A DNA stretch of 17,447 bases from contig DGTJ01000013.1 of assembly GCA_002393725.1 (NCBI GenBank), positions 1-17,447 on the forward strand, in the 5' to 3' direction. The notes beneath the pieces were generated by a model that was not told where the DNA came from, searched no databases, and saw nothing but the letters and a program-made list of their open reading frames with translations. Positions within the stretch are counted from its first letter, which is position 1; every line of letters begins with the position of its first letter. Of this stretch, positions 6,234 to 14,477 are shown piece by piece. Origin of the DNA: Prevotella sp. UBA4339. GTDB lineage: Bacteria > Bacteroidota > Bacteroidia > Bacteroidales > Bacteroidaceae. Position numbers and translations under genes: made by a program.

Positions 6234-7523
6234 ATGGTATTGAATTATATTTGGATAGCATTTTTCATCGTGGCGTTTGTTATAGCGCTAGTGAAACTAG
6301 TGTTCTTGGGCGACTTTGAAGTCTTCCCGGCAATGATGGACTCCACATTCTCCTCTTCGAAAACGGCATTTGAGATATCTCTTGGCCTTACAGGAGTGCT
6401 GGCCCTCTGGCTCGGCATCATGAAGATAGGAGAGAAAGGCGGAGTGGTGAATGTGCTCGCAAGGATACTGAGTCCGGTATTCTCGAAACTCTTCCCCGAC
6501 ATCCCCAAGGGTCATCCCGTCACTGGCTCTATATTCATGAATATCGCTGCCAACATGCTGGGGCTCGACAATGCAGCTACTCCCCTCGGTCTGAAGGCGA
6601 TGGAACAGCTGGACGAAATAAAGAACAACGAGATAAAAGCCAAGCAAGACAGCGGTGAAATCAGCGAAACGAAGGCAGAGGAGCTGAAGGTTACTGCCAG
6701 CAACCCGATGATAATGTTCCTCGTGCTCAATACGAGCGGACTGACCCTCATACCAATATCTATCATGGTGTATCGCTCGCAGATGGGAGCAGCCCAGCCT
6801 ACAGATATCTTCATCCCTATCCTGCTCGCCACATTCTTCTCCACCCTGGCAGGCATCATCATCACAAGCCTCTATCAGAGGATAAACCTGCTGAACCGCA
6901 CGATGCTGCTCACCCTCGGAGGTGCAGCCCTCGTGGTAGCAGGCATCATCTGGGGCTTCGGACAGCTCGACTCCGTAATGATGAACAAGGTGAGCACTTC
7001 GGCTGCCAACATCATGCTGATGACTATCATCATTGCCTTCATCGCAGCAGGACTGAGGAAGAAGGTGAACGTTTACGATGCATTCATCGAAGGAGCCAAG
7101 GAGGGATTCCAGACCGCCGTGAGGATTATCCCATACCTGGTGGCAATCCTCGTAGGAATCGGAGTTTTTCGTGCCTCAGGAGCGATGGACATGCTTATCG
7201 ACGGTATCAGGTGGGGAGTGGAAGCCTGTGGAGGCAACTCCGACTTCGTGGGAGCCTTGCCTACGGCTCTGATGAAGCCACTCTCCGGCAGTGGGGCACG
7301 AGGCATGATGGTTGATGCGATGACAACCTACGGAGCCGACTCGTTCATCGGGCGCCTGAGCTGCATCTTCCAAGGCTCTACAGATACCACATTCTACATC
7401 CTCGCCGTCTACTTCGGCAGCGTGGGCATAGTAAAGACCCGTCACGCTGTCACCTGCGGACTGCTGGCAGACCTTGCAGGCATCATCTCAGCCATCGCAA
7501 TAGCATACTTATTCTTCGGATAA
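6234..7523 (+). CDS. Nucleoside recognition (Gate) domain membrane protein, SpmA/SpmB-like fusion
   Basis: A 429-residue polytopic inner-membrane protein with about eight to nine hydrophobic segments. The first half resembles SpmA: NIAANMLGLDNAATP at residues 103-117, in a region I know as conserved in this family. The second half resembles SpmB, with LPTALMKPLSGSGARG at residues 342-357. The family carries two nucleoside-recognition (Gate) domains. In spore formers SpmA and SpmB are separate proteins needed for spore-core dehydration, but in Bacteroidales, which do not sporulate, the transported substrate is unknown. A hydrophilic Lys/Glu-rich loop (about 128-155) separates helices of the first half. 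The ATG at 6234 is supported by the -7 box 8 nt upstream and by the expected MVLNYIWIAFF start. The flippase gene starts 2 bp after the stop. Confidence 0.9.
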   Translation: MVLNYIWIAFFIVAFVIALVKLVFLGDFEVFPAMMDSTFSSSKTAFEISLGLTGVLALWLGIMKIGEKGGVVNVLARILSPVFSKLFPDIPKGHPVTGSIFMNIAANMLGLDNAATPLGLKAMEQLDEIKNNEIKAKQDSGEISETKAEELKVTASNPMIMFLVLNTSGLTLIPISIMVYRSQMGAAQPTDIFIPILLATFFSTLAGIIITSLYQRINLLNRTMLLTLGGAALVVAGIIWGFGQLDSVMMNKVSTSAANIMLMTIIIAFIAAGLRKKVNVYDAFIEGAKEGFQTAVRIIPYLVAILVGIGVFRASGAMDMLIDGIRWGVEACGGNSDFVGALPTALMKPLSGSGARGMMVDAMTTYGADSFIGRLSCIFQGSTDTTFYILAVYFGSVGIVKTRHAVTCGLLADLAGIISAIAIAYLFFG

Positions 7524-7525
7524 TC

Positions 7526-8974
7526 ATGGGAAAACTACAAGCAATAGCAAAAGACACGGTAATCTACGGACTATCGAGCATCATAGGCAGATTCCTCAAC
7601 TACCTGCTGATGCCTCTCTACACCTCACAGCTCTCCGCTGCATCAGGCGGATATGGAGTGATTACGAATATGTACGCCTATGTGGCTCTGATTCTGGTGA
7701 TACTCACCTTCGGAATGGAGACCACCTATTTCCGCTTTACCAACAAGACCCACACCGACTCGCAGACAGTCTACTCCACAACGCTTATAGCCGTTGGCTC
7801 GGTGTCAGCCCTCTTCGCAGCACTTGTGATAATCTTCATCACTCCGATAAGCACTCTCATGGGCTATGGCGATCATCCCCAGTGGGTATGGGTGATGGCG
7901 GTCACAGTAGCCATCGATGCATTCCTCTGCATCCCCTTTGCCCATCTCCGCCAACAGAAGAAGGCAATAAAGTTTGCAGCCCTCAAGCTCCTGAATATCA
8001 TCATGAGCATCATTCTGAACGTGATCTACTTCGCCTGGATGGACGGAAAAGACGTAGGCTATGCATTCTATATCAACCTTGTATGCACAGTGATGCTCGC
8101 ATTATTACTCATAACAGAATATACCGGCTTCCGCTGGCGATTCGATGCCAAGCTGATGCGCACGATGCTCAGCTACTCCTGGCCTATCCTCGTGCTTGGC
8201 ATCGCAGGCATACTGAACCAGACTGCCGACAAGATGCTCTTCCCATATATCTACGAGGGCAGCGACATGCTCGAACAGCTCGGCATCTATGGTGCCTGCT
8301 CGAAGATAGCGATGATAATGGCTATGATAACCCAGGCCTTCCGCTTTGCCTACGAGCCAATCGTGTTTGCAGGAGTAAAGGACAAGGGACAGCACGAGAT
8401 GTACGAGCAGGCGATGAAGTACTTCATAATATTCACCTTGCTGGCATTCCTGATAGTAATGGGATATCTCGACATACTGAAGTACATCATGAGAAACCAG
8501 GACTACTGGGTAGGACTGAAGGTGGTGCCAATCGTGATGGCAGCAGAGATAATGATGGGTATCTACTTCAACCTGTCGTTCTGGTACAAGATTATCGACA
8601 AGACCATCTGGGGAGCCTGGTTCTCTGGTTTAGGCTGCATCGTTTTGCTGGCAGTAAACCTCATCTTCGTACCCAAGTACGGCTACATGGCCTGCGCATG
8701 GGGAGGATTCGCCGGATATGGCGTAGCGATGGTAGCTTCCTACTTCATCGGTCAGAAGCATTATCCCCTCAACTATCCCCTAAAGGACATTGCCCTATAT
8801 GTGATGATGGCGGCTCTTGCCTTCGCGGTAATGATGTATCTCAGGGACGGCCTGCCACTCTGGCTGTCGCTGACGGCAAACACCCTGCTTATCCTGCTCT
8901 TCCTTGCAGTCATCATCAAGCGCGACCTGCCACTGAGCAAACTTCCTGTAATTGGTAAATATTTCAAAAAATAA
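7526..8974 (+). CDS. Oligosaccharide flippase / polysaccharide biosynthesis protein (Wzx-like, MOP superfamily)
   Basis: A 482-residue integral membrane protein with about 12-14 hydrophobic helices. It starts MGKLQAIAKDTVIYGLSSIIGRFLNYLLMPLYT, the typical first helix of the PST/MVF-like flippases, which move lipid-linked glycans (O-antigen, capsule or exopolysaccharide repeat units) across the cytoplasmic membrane. No glycosyltransferase genes surround it, so its cargo cannot be inferred from context. The gene begins 2 bp after the upstream stop codon, and the peptidase gene begins 7 bp after its own stop, so the three genes form one operon. The C-terminal end is a short basic tail (PVIGKYFKK). 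Confidence 0.88.
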   Translation: MGKLQAIAKDTVIYGLSSIIGRFLNYLLMPLYTSQLSAASGGYGVITNMYAYVALILVILTFGMETTYFRFTNKTHTDSQTVYSTTLIAVGSVSALFAALVIIFITPISTLMGYGDHPQWVWVMAVTVAIDAFLCIPFAHLRQQKKAIKFAALKLLNIIMSIILNVIYFAWMDGKDVGYAFYINLVCTVMLALLLITEYTGFRWRFDAKLMRTMLSYSWPILVLGIAGILNQTADKMLFPYIYEGSDMLEQLGIYGACSKIAMIMAMITQAFRFAYEPIVFAGVKDKGQHEMYEQAMKYFIIFTLLAFLIVMGYLDILKYIMRNQDYWVGLKVVPIVMAAEIMMGIYFNLSFWYKIIDKTIWGAWFSGLGCIVLLAVNLIFVPKYGYMACAWGGFAGYGVAMVASYFIGQKHYPLNYPLKDIALYVMMAALAFAVMMYLRDGLPLWLSLTANTLLILLFLAVIIKRDLPLSKLPVIGKYFKK

Positions 8975-8981
8975 ATATCGT

Positions 8982-11105
8982 ATGAAAAGAATCCTAGTTT
9001 CCCTGGTATCCCTAGTAAGTCTAGTAAACCTTGCCCATGCCGATGAAGGCATGTGGACATTGTATAACCTGCCGAATGCTGTCTACGAACAGATGAAGCT
9101 GGAGAATTACGAGCTGCCTTACGGAGCACTCTATGAAGGCGACGACGCAATAAAGAACTGCGTGGTGCTCTTTGGAGGTTTCTGCTCTGGAGTTGTGGTA
9201 TCACCCGACGGGCTGGTGTTCACCAACCATCATTGCGGCTTCGAGGCTATCAGAAGCCACTCGACAGTAGAGCACGACTACATGCTCAACGGTTTTGTAT
9301 CCAACAGCTATGAAGAAGAGCTGCCAAACAAGAACCTCTTCGTGAGCTTCATGGTAGAACAGAAAGATGTCACAAGACAACTCGACAGCCTTGGACTCAA
9401 CAAGCTCTCCGAAGCAAAAAGAGGAGATTTCATCGACTCTCTGGAGAATGTATTCCAGAAAGACATCCGCAAGCAGGACTCTACACTCCGTGCAGAACTG
9501 AAGCCTTACTATGAAGGCAACAAGTACTATCTCACGACCTATCGCGACTATGAGGATGTGCGACTGGTATTCGCCCTGCCAAAATCAATGGGTAAGTTCG
9601 GAGGCGAGACAGACAACTGGATGTGGCCCCGCCAGACCTGTGACTTCAGCGTGTTCCGCATCTACGTAGACCCAAAGACAGGCGGACCAGCCAAGTACTC
9701 TAAGGACAATGTCCCCATGCACCCCAAGAAGTGGGCACCCGTAAGCCTGCAAGGCTACCAGCCAGGCTCGTTCTCTATGACAATAGGCTATCCTGGAAGC
9801 ACAAGCCGCTATCTGTCATCATACGGAATCCTTGAGCGCCGCGATGCCCAGAACAAGCCACGCTATCTGACTCGCGAGGTGAAGCAGGACATCATGATCC
9901 GCCACATGCGTGCCGACGAGGCTGTGCGCATCAAGTATGACTCAAAGTATGCACAGAGTTCAAACTACTGGAAAAACTCCATCGGCATGAACAAATGTAT
10001 CGATTCCATCGGACTTATCCAGCAGAAGGCAGCCTTCGAGGCAAAAATCCGCCAGTGGCAGGACTCTACAGGGTTCCTGAAGGGAAAGCTGGATTTTGAC
10101 AAGCTGGAGCAGTTCTACAAGCAGCGATTCAATGCCGTAAGGGCCATGATGTTCTTCAGCGAGACATTCAGAGGCAATGACGAGATCAGCCGCAGAGCAC
10201 TGAGAGTGCAGAACGGTATCCGCTTGAAGGGCGATGAAAAGAAGCCAAAGAAGCAGTATATCGAGTTCAAGGACAATAGCGACACATGGGATCTCAATCT
10301 CGACCGCGAAGTTCTGGCAGCTCTGATGAAGCACTATCGTGAGCAGGTCACAGAGGCAAAGTATCTGCCAGCTTTCTATCAGACTATTGACACTAAGTTC
10401 GGAGGCGACTATCAGAAGTATGTGGACCATCTCTTCAAGAAGTCTCAGCTGATGAAAAGCGGCAAGAAAATATATGTCAACAAGAAGGGATATCACAAAG
10501 ACCCAGGCGTGATCTATGGTCAGGACCTTATCGAAGTTTTAGGTGAGATACGTGCAGACCTCATTTCTACCTACGACAGCATCGGCATTCAGGAGCGCTA
10601 TCTCTGTGCAGCAAAGCTCCGCATGGAGGAAGACATGCCAAACTACAGCGATGCCAATATGACAATGCGCCTGAGCTATGGTCAGGTAGGCGAGTATCTC
10701 CTTGGCGGCAAGCCATCTGGCTACTACACTACAGCAGAAAGTATCGTCGAGAAGATGGAACAGGGTGAAAAAGGAGTAATCGACTACGAGGCAGAACCTA
10801 TCATGAAGGAGCTTCTCTCAAAGAAGGACTTCGGAAAGTATACTGACAAGGGTACTGGCAAACTGCACCTCTGCTTCCTATCGAACAATGACATTACAGG
10901 CGGAAACTCTGGTTCACCGATGTTCAATGGAAAAGGCGAACTCATCGGTCTTGCTTTCGATGGAAACTGGGATAGTCTCAGTTCAGACATCTTCTTCGAC
11001 TCTCAGCTGGCACGCTGCATCGGAGTGGATATCCGCTACGTACTGTACATGATGGAGTCTTGGGGCAAGGCAGACCGTCTGATAAAGGAAATAAATGCCA
11101 AATAA
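8982..11105 (+). CDS. dpp7: S46 family dipeptidyl-peptidase, DPP7-type
   Basis: A periplasmic serine peptidase that removes dipeptides from the N-terminus of oligopeptides, used by asaccharolytic or proteolytic Bacteroidales to feed on peptides. I place the start at the ATG 8982 (707 aa), giving the signal peptide MKRILVSLVSLVSLVNLAHA followed by DEG. A longer frame from 8952 overlaps the flippase and would bury the signal. Catalytic residues of the S46 chymotrypsin fold are the His in TNHHCG (83-84), Asp221 in TCDFSVFR, and Ser643 in GGNSGSPMF. Eighteen residues after the Ser is Gly661 in AFDGNW. The equivalent position is Arg673 in P. gingivalis DPP11 (Ser655 plus 18) and Gly in DPP7, so hydrophobic P1 specificity is inferred. 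The signal peptide is encoded by four 9-bp repeats. It is the third gene of its operon. Confidence 0.93.
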   Translation: MKRILVSLVSLVSLVNLAHADEGMWTLYNLPNAVYEQMKLENYELPYGALYEGDDAIKNCVVLFGGFCSGVVVSPDGLVFTNHHCGFEAIRSHSTVEHDYMLNGFVSNSYEEELPNKNLFVSFMVEQKDVTRQLDSLGLNKLSEAKRGDFIDSLENVFQKDIRKQDSTLRAELKPYYEGNKYYLTTYRDYEDVRLVFALPKSMGKFGGETDNWMWPRQTCDFSVFRIYVDPKTGGPAKYSKDNVPMHPKKWAPVSLQGYQPGSFSMTIGYPGSTSRYLSSYGILERRDAQNKPRYLTREVKQDIMIRHMRADEAVRIKYDSKYAQSSNYWKNSIGMNKCIDSIGLIQQKAAFEAKIRQWQDSTGFLKGKLDFDKLEQFYKQRFNAVRAMMFFSETFRGNDEISRRALRVQNGIRLKGDEKKPKKQYIEFKDNSDTWDLNLDREVLAALMKHYREQVTEAKYLPAFYQTIDTKFGGDYQKYVDHLFKKSQLMKSGKKIYVNKKGYHKDPGVIYGQDLIEVLGEIRADLISTYDSIGIQERYLCAAKLRMEEDMPNYSDANMTMRLSYGQVGEYLLGGKPSGYYTTAESIVEKMEQGEKGVIDYEAEPIMKELLSKKDFGKYTDKGTGKLHLCFLSNNDITGGNSGSPMFNGKGELIGLAFDGNWDSLSSDIFFDSQLARCIGVDIRYVLYMMESWGKADRLIKEINAK
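8994..9029 (+). repeat. Four 9-bp tandem repeats encoding the signal-peptide core
   Basis: CTAGTTTCC, CTGGTATCC, CTAGTAAGT and CTAGTAAAC encode L-V-S three times and then L-V-N. The array forms the hydrophobic region of the dipeptidyl-peptidase signal peptide, and gain or loss of a unit would stay in frame. Confidence 0.8.
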
Positions 11106-11121
11106 GCCTGCTTATCGCATG

Positions 11122-11151
11122 AAAAAAGCCTCGCTGTTGCGAGGCTTTTTT
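11122..11151. terminator. Bidirectional terminator between convergent peptidase and helicase genes
   Basis: Stem GCCTCGC (11128-11134) and GCGAGGC (11139-11145) with a TGTT loop is flanked by six A (11122-11127) and six T (11146-11151), so it works for both strands. On the minus strand the helicase stop codon (11152-11150) lies inside the A/T flank, directly against the stem. Confidence 0.93.
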
Positions 11152-12946
11152 ATTTCTTCTTTTTACGAGGCTTTCGCATTGCCCAACCCTCTTCACTGAA
11201 GTCTGGTTCAGGTCCTCTTAGGTCATGAGGGACCTTGTTCATCAGTTCGCGCCAACTGTCTTTCTTCTGACGCTTGGGCTTACCATTAGATTTATCGATG
11301 GAATCGGCATTCTTTTTCCCTCCTTCATCAGAATCATTACAGCGTACTGTCCTACCCTTGTATCTGATGCCGGAAAGTTGGAGCATTACTTTCTTAGCAT
11401 CTTTCTCTGGCACCTCAAAATATGAGATAGTATCGAGCAGATCGATATGGCCTACCTCCTGACGGCCACCGACAAAGCGGTTCAGTGTCTGCATCAGCTC
11501 ACCGGGATAGAAGCCGTCTCGTCTGCCAAGATTGATAAACAGCCTACGATAACCTTTCTGAGCCTTATTCTGCAGTTTCTGTTTGTCGCTTTGGGGGCGT
11601 TTCTCCTTTTTGTCGGGCACGACTGTCTCAATCTCAGGGGCATCAGCATAATAGGCCAGAAACTTGCCGAATTCCAAAGAAACAATCTTCTTTATCAGCT
11701 CTTCCTTGTCAATATACTCAAAATATCTGCTGATATCCTTCATGAACGGAGCAATCTCCTGATCATCGACATCAGTCTTCACTATCTGATCCATCACCTT
11801 ATAAAGCTGCTTCTTGCATATCTCTTCTGCCGATGGAATCTCTGCTTTCACAAATTCTTTGCCGATTTCTTTCTCGATATTACGGATCTTGAATTTCTCT
11901 CTACTATGTACAATGGAGATAGACGTTCCCTTCTTTCCTGCACGCCCAGTACGTCCTGAACGGTGAGTATAATTCTCGATATCATCGGGCAATCCGAAGT
12001 TTATCACATGAGTGAGATCATCTACGTCGAGCCCTCGTGCAGCCACATCGGTAGCAACAAGCAGCTGGGTGAGATGCTGGCGGAACTTCTGCATTGTCAG
12101 GTCTCGCTGGGGCTGCGAAAGATCGCCATGAAGAGACTCGGCATTATACCCATCCTTTATCAGTTTATCGGCAATCTCCTGAGTCTCTATCTTTGTACGG
12201 CAGAAGATGATGGCAAAGATACGTGGATAATAGTCCACAATACGCTTCAAGGCGAGATACTTATCCTTTGCATTCACCATATAATAGATATGGTTTACAT
12301 TCTCAGCACCCTCATTGCGACTTCCTACAACTATCTCTTGGTAGTCATGCAGATATTTCTTTGCCACCTTCTCCACCTCACGGCTCATAGTGGCAGAAAA
12401 CATCAGTGTGCTGTGGTTCTCGTGTATCGACTCGAATATCTCACTGATATTCTCCGAGAATCCCATATTCAGCATTTCATCGGCCTCGTCGAGTACGATA
12501 TTGCAAACATTTGTCAAGTCAGCTACTCCACGATTCTTAAGGTCTACGAGTCGGCCTGGAGTTGCAACGATTATCTGCACCCCCTTCTTCAGGGCACGCA
12601 TCTGAGGTTCTATCGAGGCTCCGCCATATACTGCCTCGACATGCACACCATCCATATATTTTGCGAAATCGCGGATATCGTCAGTAATCTGCAGGCAAAG
12701 CTCTCGAGTCGGTGAAAGTACTAAAGCCTGGGCACAACGACTCGAAGTATCAATCCTTTGCAGCAAAGGGATACCAAAAGCAGCAGTCTTGCCAGTACCC
12801 GTCTGCGCAAGCGCTATCACATCCTTCTCGTTTTCTATAAGATATGGTATCACCGCCTCCTGAACGGGCATCGGCTGTACGAATCCCAATTCTTCAATGG
12901 CCCTGCGAATCTCGCCACTGACGCCTAATTCTTCAAATGTCTTCAT
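11150..12946 (-). CDS. deaD: DEAD-box RNA helicase with C-terminal DbpA-type RNA-binding domain (DeaD/CsdA-like)
   Basis: An ATP-dependent RNA helicase of 598 residues, probably acting in ribosome assembly, mRNA decay or cold adaptation. Motifs in order: Q motif GFVQPMPVQ (21-29), Walker A AQTGTGKT (47-54), PTREL (79-83), TPGR (129-132), DEAD (153-156), SAT (184-186), ARGLDV (303-308) and HRSGRTGR (328-335). A helical linker (about 370-440) leads to a DbpA-type RRM (about 466-537, YRRLFINLGRRDGFYPGEL...), then a basic tail ending RKPRKKKK. The order and length match E. coli DeaD (about 630 aa). The start ATG overlaps the upstream stop codon (TAATG), implying translational coupling to the thioredoxin-like gene. 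The 3' end runs directly into a bidirectional terminator. Confidence 0.93.
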   Translation of the reverse strand: MKTFEELGVSGEIRRAIEELGFVQPMPVQEAVIPYLIENEKDVIALAQTGTGKTAAFGIPLLQRIDTSSRCAQALVLSPTRELCLQITDDIRDFAKYMDGVHVEAVYGGASIEPQMRALKKGVQIIVATPGRLVDLKNRGVADLTNVCNIVLDEADEMLNMGFSENISEIFESIHENHSTLMFSATMSREVEKVAKKYLHDYQEIVVGSRNEGAENVNHIYYMVNAKDKYLALKRIVDYYPRIFAIIFCRTKIETQEIADKLIKDGYNAESLHGDLSQPQRDLTMQKFRQHLTQLLVATDVAARGLDVDDLTHVINFGLPDDIENYTHRSGRTGRAGKKGTSISIVHSREKFKIRNIEKEIGKEFVKAEIPSAEEICKKQLYKVMDQIVKTDVDDQEIAPFMKDISRYFEYIDKEELIKKIVSLEFGKFLAYYADAPEIETVVPDKKEKRPQSDKQKLQNKAQKGYRRLFINLGRRDGFYPGELMQTLNRFVGGRQEVGHIDLLDTISYFEVPEKDAKKVMLQLSGIRYKGRTVRCNDSDEGGKKNADSIDKSNGKPKRQKKDSWRELMNKVPHDLRGPEPDFSEEGWAMRKPRKKKK

Positions 12947-13773
12947 TATTTCAATTCTTTGATAAGGAACTGTGAAACGATATCTGTGGTACGATATATA
13001 TTCTGAGAGAATCCGTGATTGAAGTACTCCTGCAAGACGAACTTGCTGCCTGGCCAGATTTGATGGAAACGCTCTCCGTAGGTATAAGGCACCACACGGT
13101 CTGCATTACCATGAATTATAAGTGCTGCTCCACGATACTTAGCTGCCGTTTCATAAATAGGCAATGTGACAGCCGTACGGATATAGTTGGCACCAAGCTT
13201 CAGATTGCCACCGAAGAGCTTATAGGCTCCGGTGGTAAGCTCTTTCAAATACTTGTCTACCTTATAGGTAAGCACAGTAGAGAGAACCACTTTGCCATCA
13301 GGTCCGACAACCACCATCGAGGGTATCCAATTCAAGCCATAGGCCTTGGCAATATCTGTCTCCTTGAATTTCTTCAACTCGCTAACCTGAGGATACTCAA
13401 TGCCAAATTTCTCAATTCCCTTTTTCCAGGCTTCAACATCTGTATCCATAGAGACTCCCAAGAACTCTATTCCCTTCTGATGATACTCACGATACATTCG
13501 CACTACCTCAGGGGCATCCTTTCGGCAGTCAGGGCACCATGAAGCCCAAAAGTCTATTACCACAGTCTTACCCTTAGCCCACTTTGAAAACTGGAACTTT
13601 TTCCCATCAGGAGTCTGCATCTTGAAATCAGGTGCTACAGCTCCTGCCTTAATCAATTCCTTTGCATACTTTGCGTCCATGTCCTTCTGTGGACCAAACT
13701 GAGCCTTCATCTCTACCACTGCTCCTATCAGTAGTAAGGCGGTTAATAATCTGAAAATCTTCATCTTTTGCAT
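12946..13773 (-). CDS. TlpA-like thioredoxin-fold protein fused to the C-terminal end of an alpha/beta-hydrolase
   Basis: A 275-residue exported protein. Residues 1-24 form a signal peptide (LLTALLLIGAVVEMKAQ). Residues about 42-175 form a TlpA/ResA-type thioredoxin domain with the redox motif WASWCPDC (Cys80 and Cys83) and the cis-proline site WIPS (Pro151), so a periplasmic thiol-disulfide role is likely. From about residue 185 the sequence changes to KYRGAALIIHGNADRVVPY (213-230) and FNHGFSQ (251-257), which are the Asp- and His-bearing blocks from the end of an alpha/beta-hydrolase of the prolyl-oligopeptidase or esterase type. The hydrolase part is only about 90 residues and lacks the GxSxG nucleophile elbow, so it should not be an active esterase. 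A -7 box sits 10 nt before the ATG at 13773; Met4 (13764) is an alternative start. The stop overlaps the helicase ATG. Confidence 0.85.
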   Translation of the reverse strand: MQKMKIFRLLTALLLIGAVVEMKAQFGPQKDMDAKYAKELIKAGAVAPDFKMQTPDGKKFQFSKWAKGKTVVIDFWASWCPDCRKDAPEVVRMYREYHQKGIEFLGVSMDTDVEAWKKGIEKFGIEYPQVSELKKFKETDIAKAYGLNWIPSMVVVGPDGKVVLSTVLTYKVDKYLKELTTGAYKLFGGNLKLGANYIRTAVTLPIYETAAKYRGAALIIHGNADRVVPYTYGERFHQIWPGSKFVLQEYFNHGFSQNIYRTTDIVSQFLIKELK

Positions 13774-13783
13774 AATTTTTCCG

Positions 13784-13791
13784 CAAAGTTA
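13784..13791 (-). promoter_or_regulatory. -7 element of the thioredoxin-fusion/helicase operon
   Basis: On the minus strand TAACTTTG (13791 to 13784) lies 10 nt before the ATG at 13773, implying a leader of only a few bases. It is back to back with the plus-strand box at 13836-13843. Confidence 0.65.
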
Positions 13792-13835
13792 CGAAAAAAG
13801 TCGCAATCTTACATGCTCTTTTACATTTTTCTTCG

Positions 13836-13843
13836 TATCTTTG
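13836..13843 (+). promoter_or_regulatory. -7 element of the LOG-family gene
   Basis: TATCTTTG matches TAnnTTTG and lies exactly 8 nt before the ATG at 13852. No clear -33 element is visible. Confidence 0.65.
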
Positions 13844-13851
13844 TGCCAATT

Positions 13852-14391
13852 ATGAAGATATGTGTATTTTGTTCTGCAAACGAGCAGATTGACCAGGATT
13901 TCTTCTCGATGACAGAAGAACTGGGTAAATGGGCTGCTGAAAACGGCCATTCCATCGTGTATGGGGGAGTGAATCAAGGTTTGATGGAGTGCTTGGCTAA
14001 GGCAACAAAAGAGTCTGACGGCCATACTATTGGAGTGGTACCAACTATAGTGGAAAAGACCGGTCGTACAAGCGACTATGTCGATGTGGAGATTCCATGC
14101 GACAATCTTACAGACCGCAAGCAGCTGATGATGGATCAGAGCGATGTGTTTATCGCCCTTCCCGGTGGCATAGGCACTCTCGACGAGTTATTTACCGTAG
14201 CAGCATCAGCAACGATAGGCTATCACGACAAGCTGGTGATACTTTATAACATGAAAGGTTTCTGGAATTCGCTTATCGCCTTGATGGACGACTTACAGAT
14301 GAAAGGAATGATTCGTGGGGATTGGTGCAAGTACATAAAGACTGCCGCTTCGATAGAGGATATAGAAAAACTGACAGCTGAGAAATATTAA
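13852..14391 (+). CDS. LOG family protein (TIGR00730, Rossmann fold)
   Basis: A 179-residue cytoplasmic protein of the LOG (formerly 'lysine decarboxylase-like') family. Members often hydrolyse nucleotide 5'-monophosphates or cytokinin riboside 5'-monophosphate to the free base and ribose 5-phosphate. Key features are MKICVFCSAN at the N-terminus, GGVNQGLM (38-45), the Arg89-Lys90 pair of the catalytic region, and the family signature PGGIGTLDE (104-112). I place the start at 13852, not at 13768: the longer frame adds 28 residues that cross the promoter, while MKICVFCS is the normal N-terminus and lies 8 nt after a -7 box. The gene stands alone, divergent from the thioredoxin fusion and convergent with the flavodiiron gene. 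The physiological substrate is not evident. Confidence 0.92.
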   Translation: MKICVFCSANEQIDQDFFSMTEELGKWAAENGHSIVYGGVNQGLMECLAKATKESDGHTIGVVPTIVEKTGRTSDYVDVEIPCDNLTDRKQLMMDQSDVFIALPGGIGTLDELFTVAASATIGYHDKLVILYNMKGFWNSLIALMDDLQMKGMIRGDWCKYIKTAASIEDIEKLTAEKY

Positions 14392-14409
14392 AGAGAAGGT
14401 ACCAATAAA

Positions 14410-14452
14410 AGTAAATTCACTGAATTTGGTGACCAAACGCAGTGAATTTACT
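14410..14452. terminator. Nested hairpin between convergent LOG and flavodiiron genes
   Basis: Outer arms AGTAAATTCACTG (14410-14422) and CAGTGAATTTACT (14440-14452) are perfect over 13 bp. Inside, TTTGG and CCAAA pair again. On the minus strand the stem is followed by ACTTTTATTGG, a short T-rich tract that could terminate the flavodiiron transcript. The plus side has only AATTGATTT. Confidence 0.65.
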
Positions 14453-14477
14453 AATTGATTTCAGTGGATTCAATCCC

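Noticed and set aside
7882..8958. Open frame of 358 codons on the plus strand, overlapping the flippase gene
   Set aside because: It lies in another frame of a clear membrane-protein gene. Its product is rich in His, Arg and Cys with no recognisable domain, as expected of a shadow frame.
11963..12715. Open frame of 250 codons antisense to the RNA helicase
   Set aside because: The helicase frame has every expected motif across this span. The antisense product has no signature and no promoter.
13768..13851. 28-residue N-terminal extension of the LOG-family protein
   Set aside because: It would cross the promoter region, while MKICVFCSAN at 13852 is the usual family start and sits 8 nt after a -7 box.
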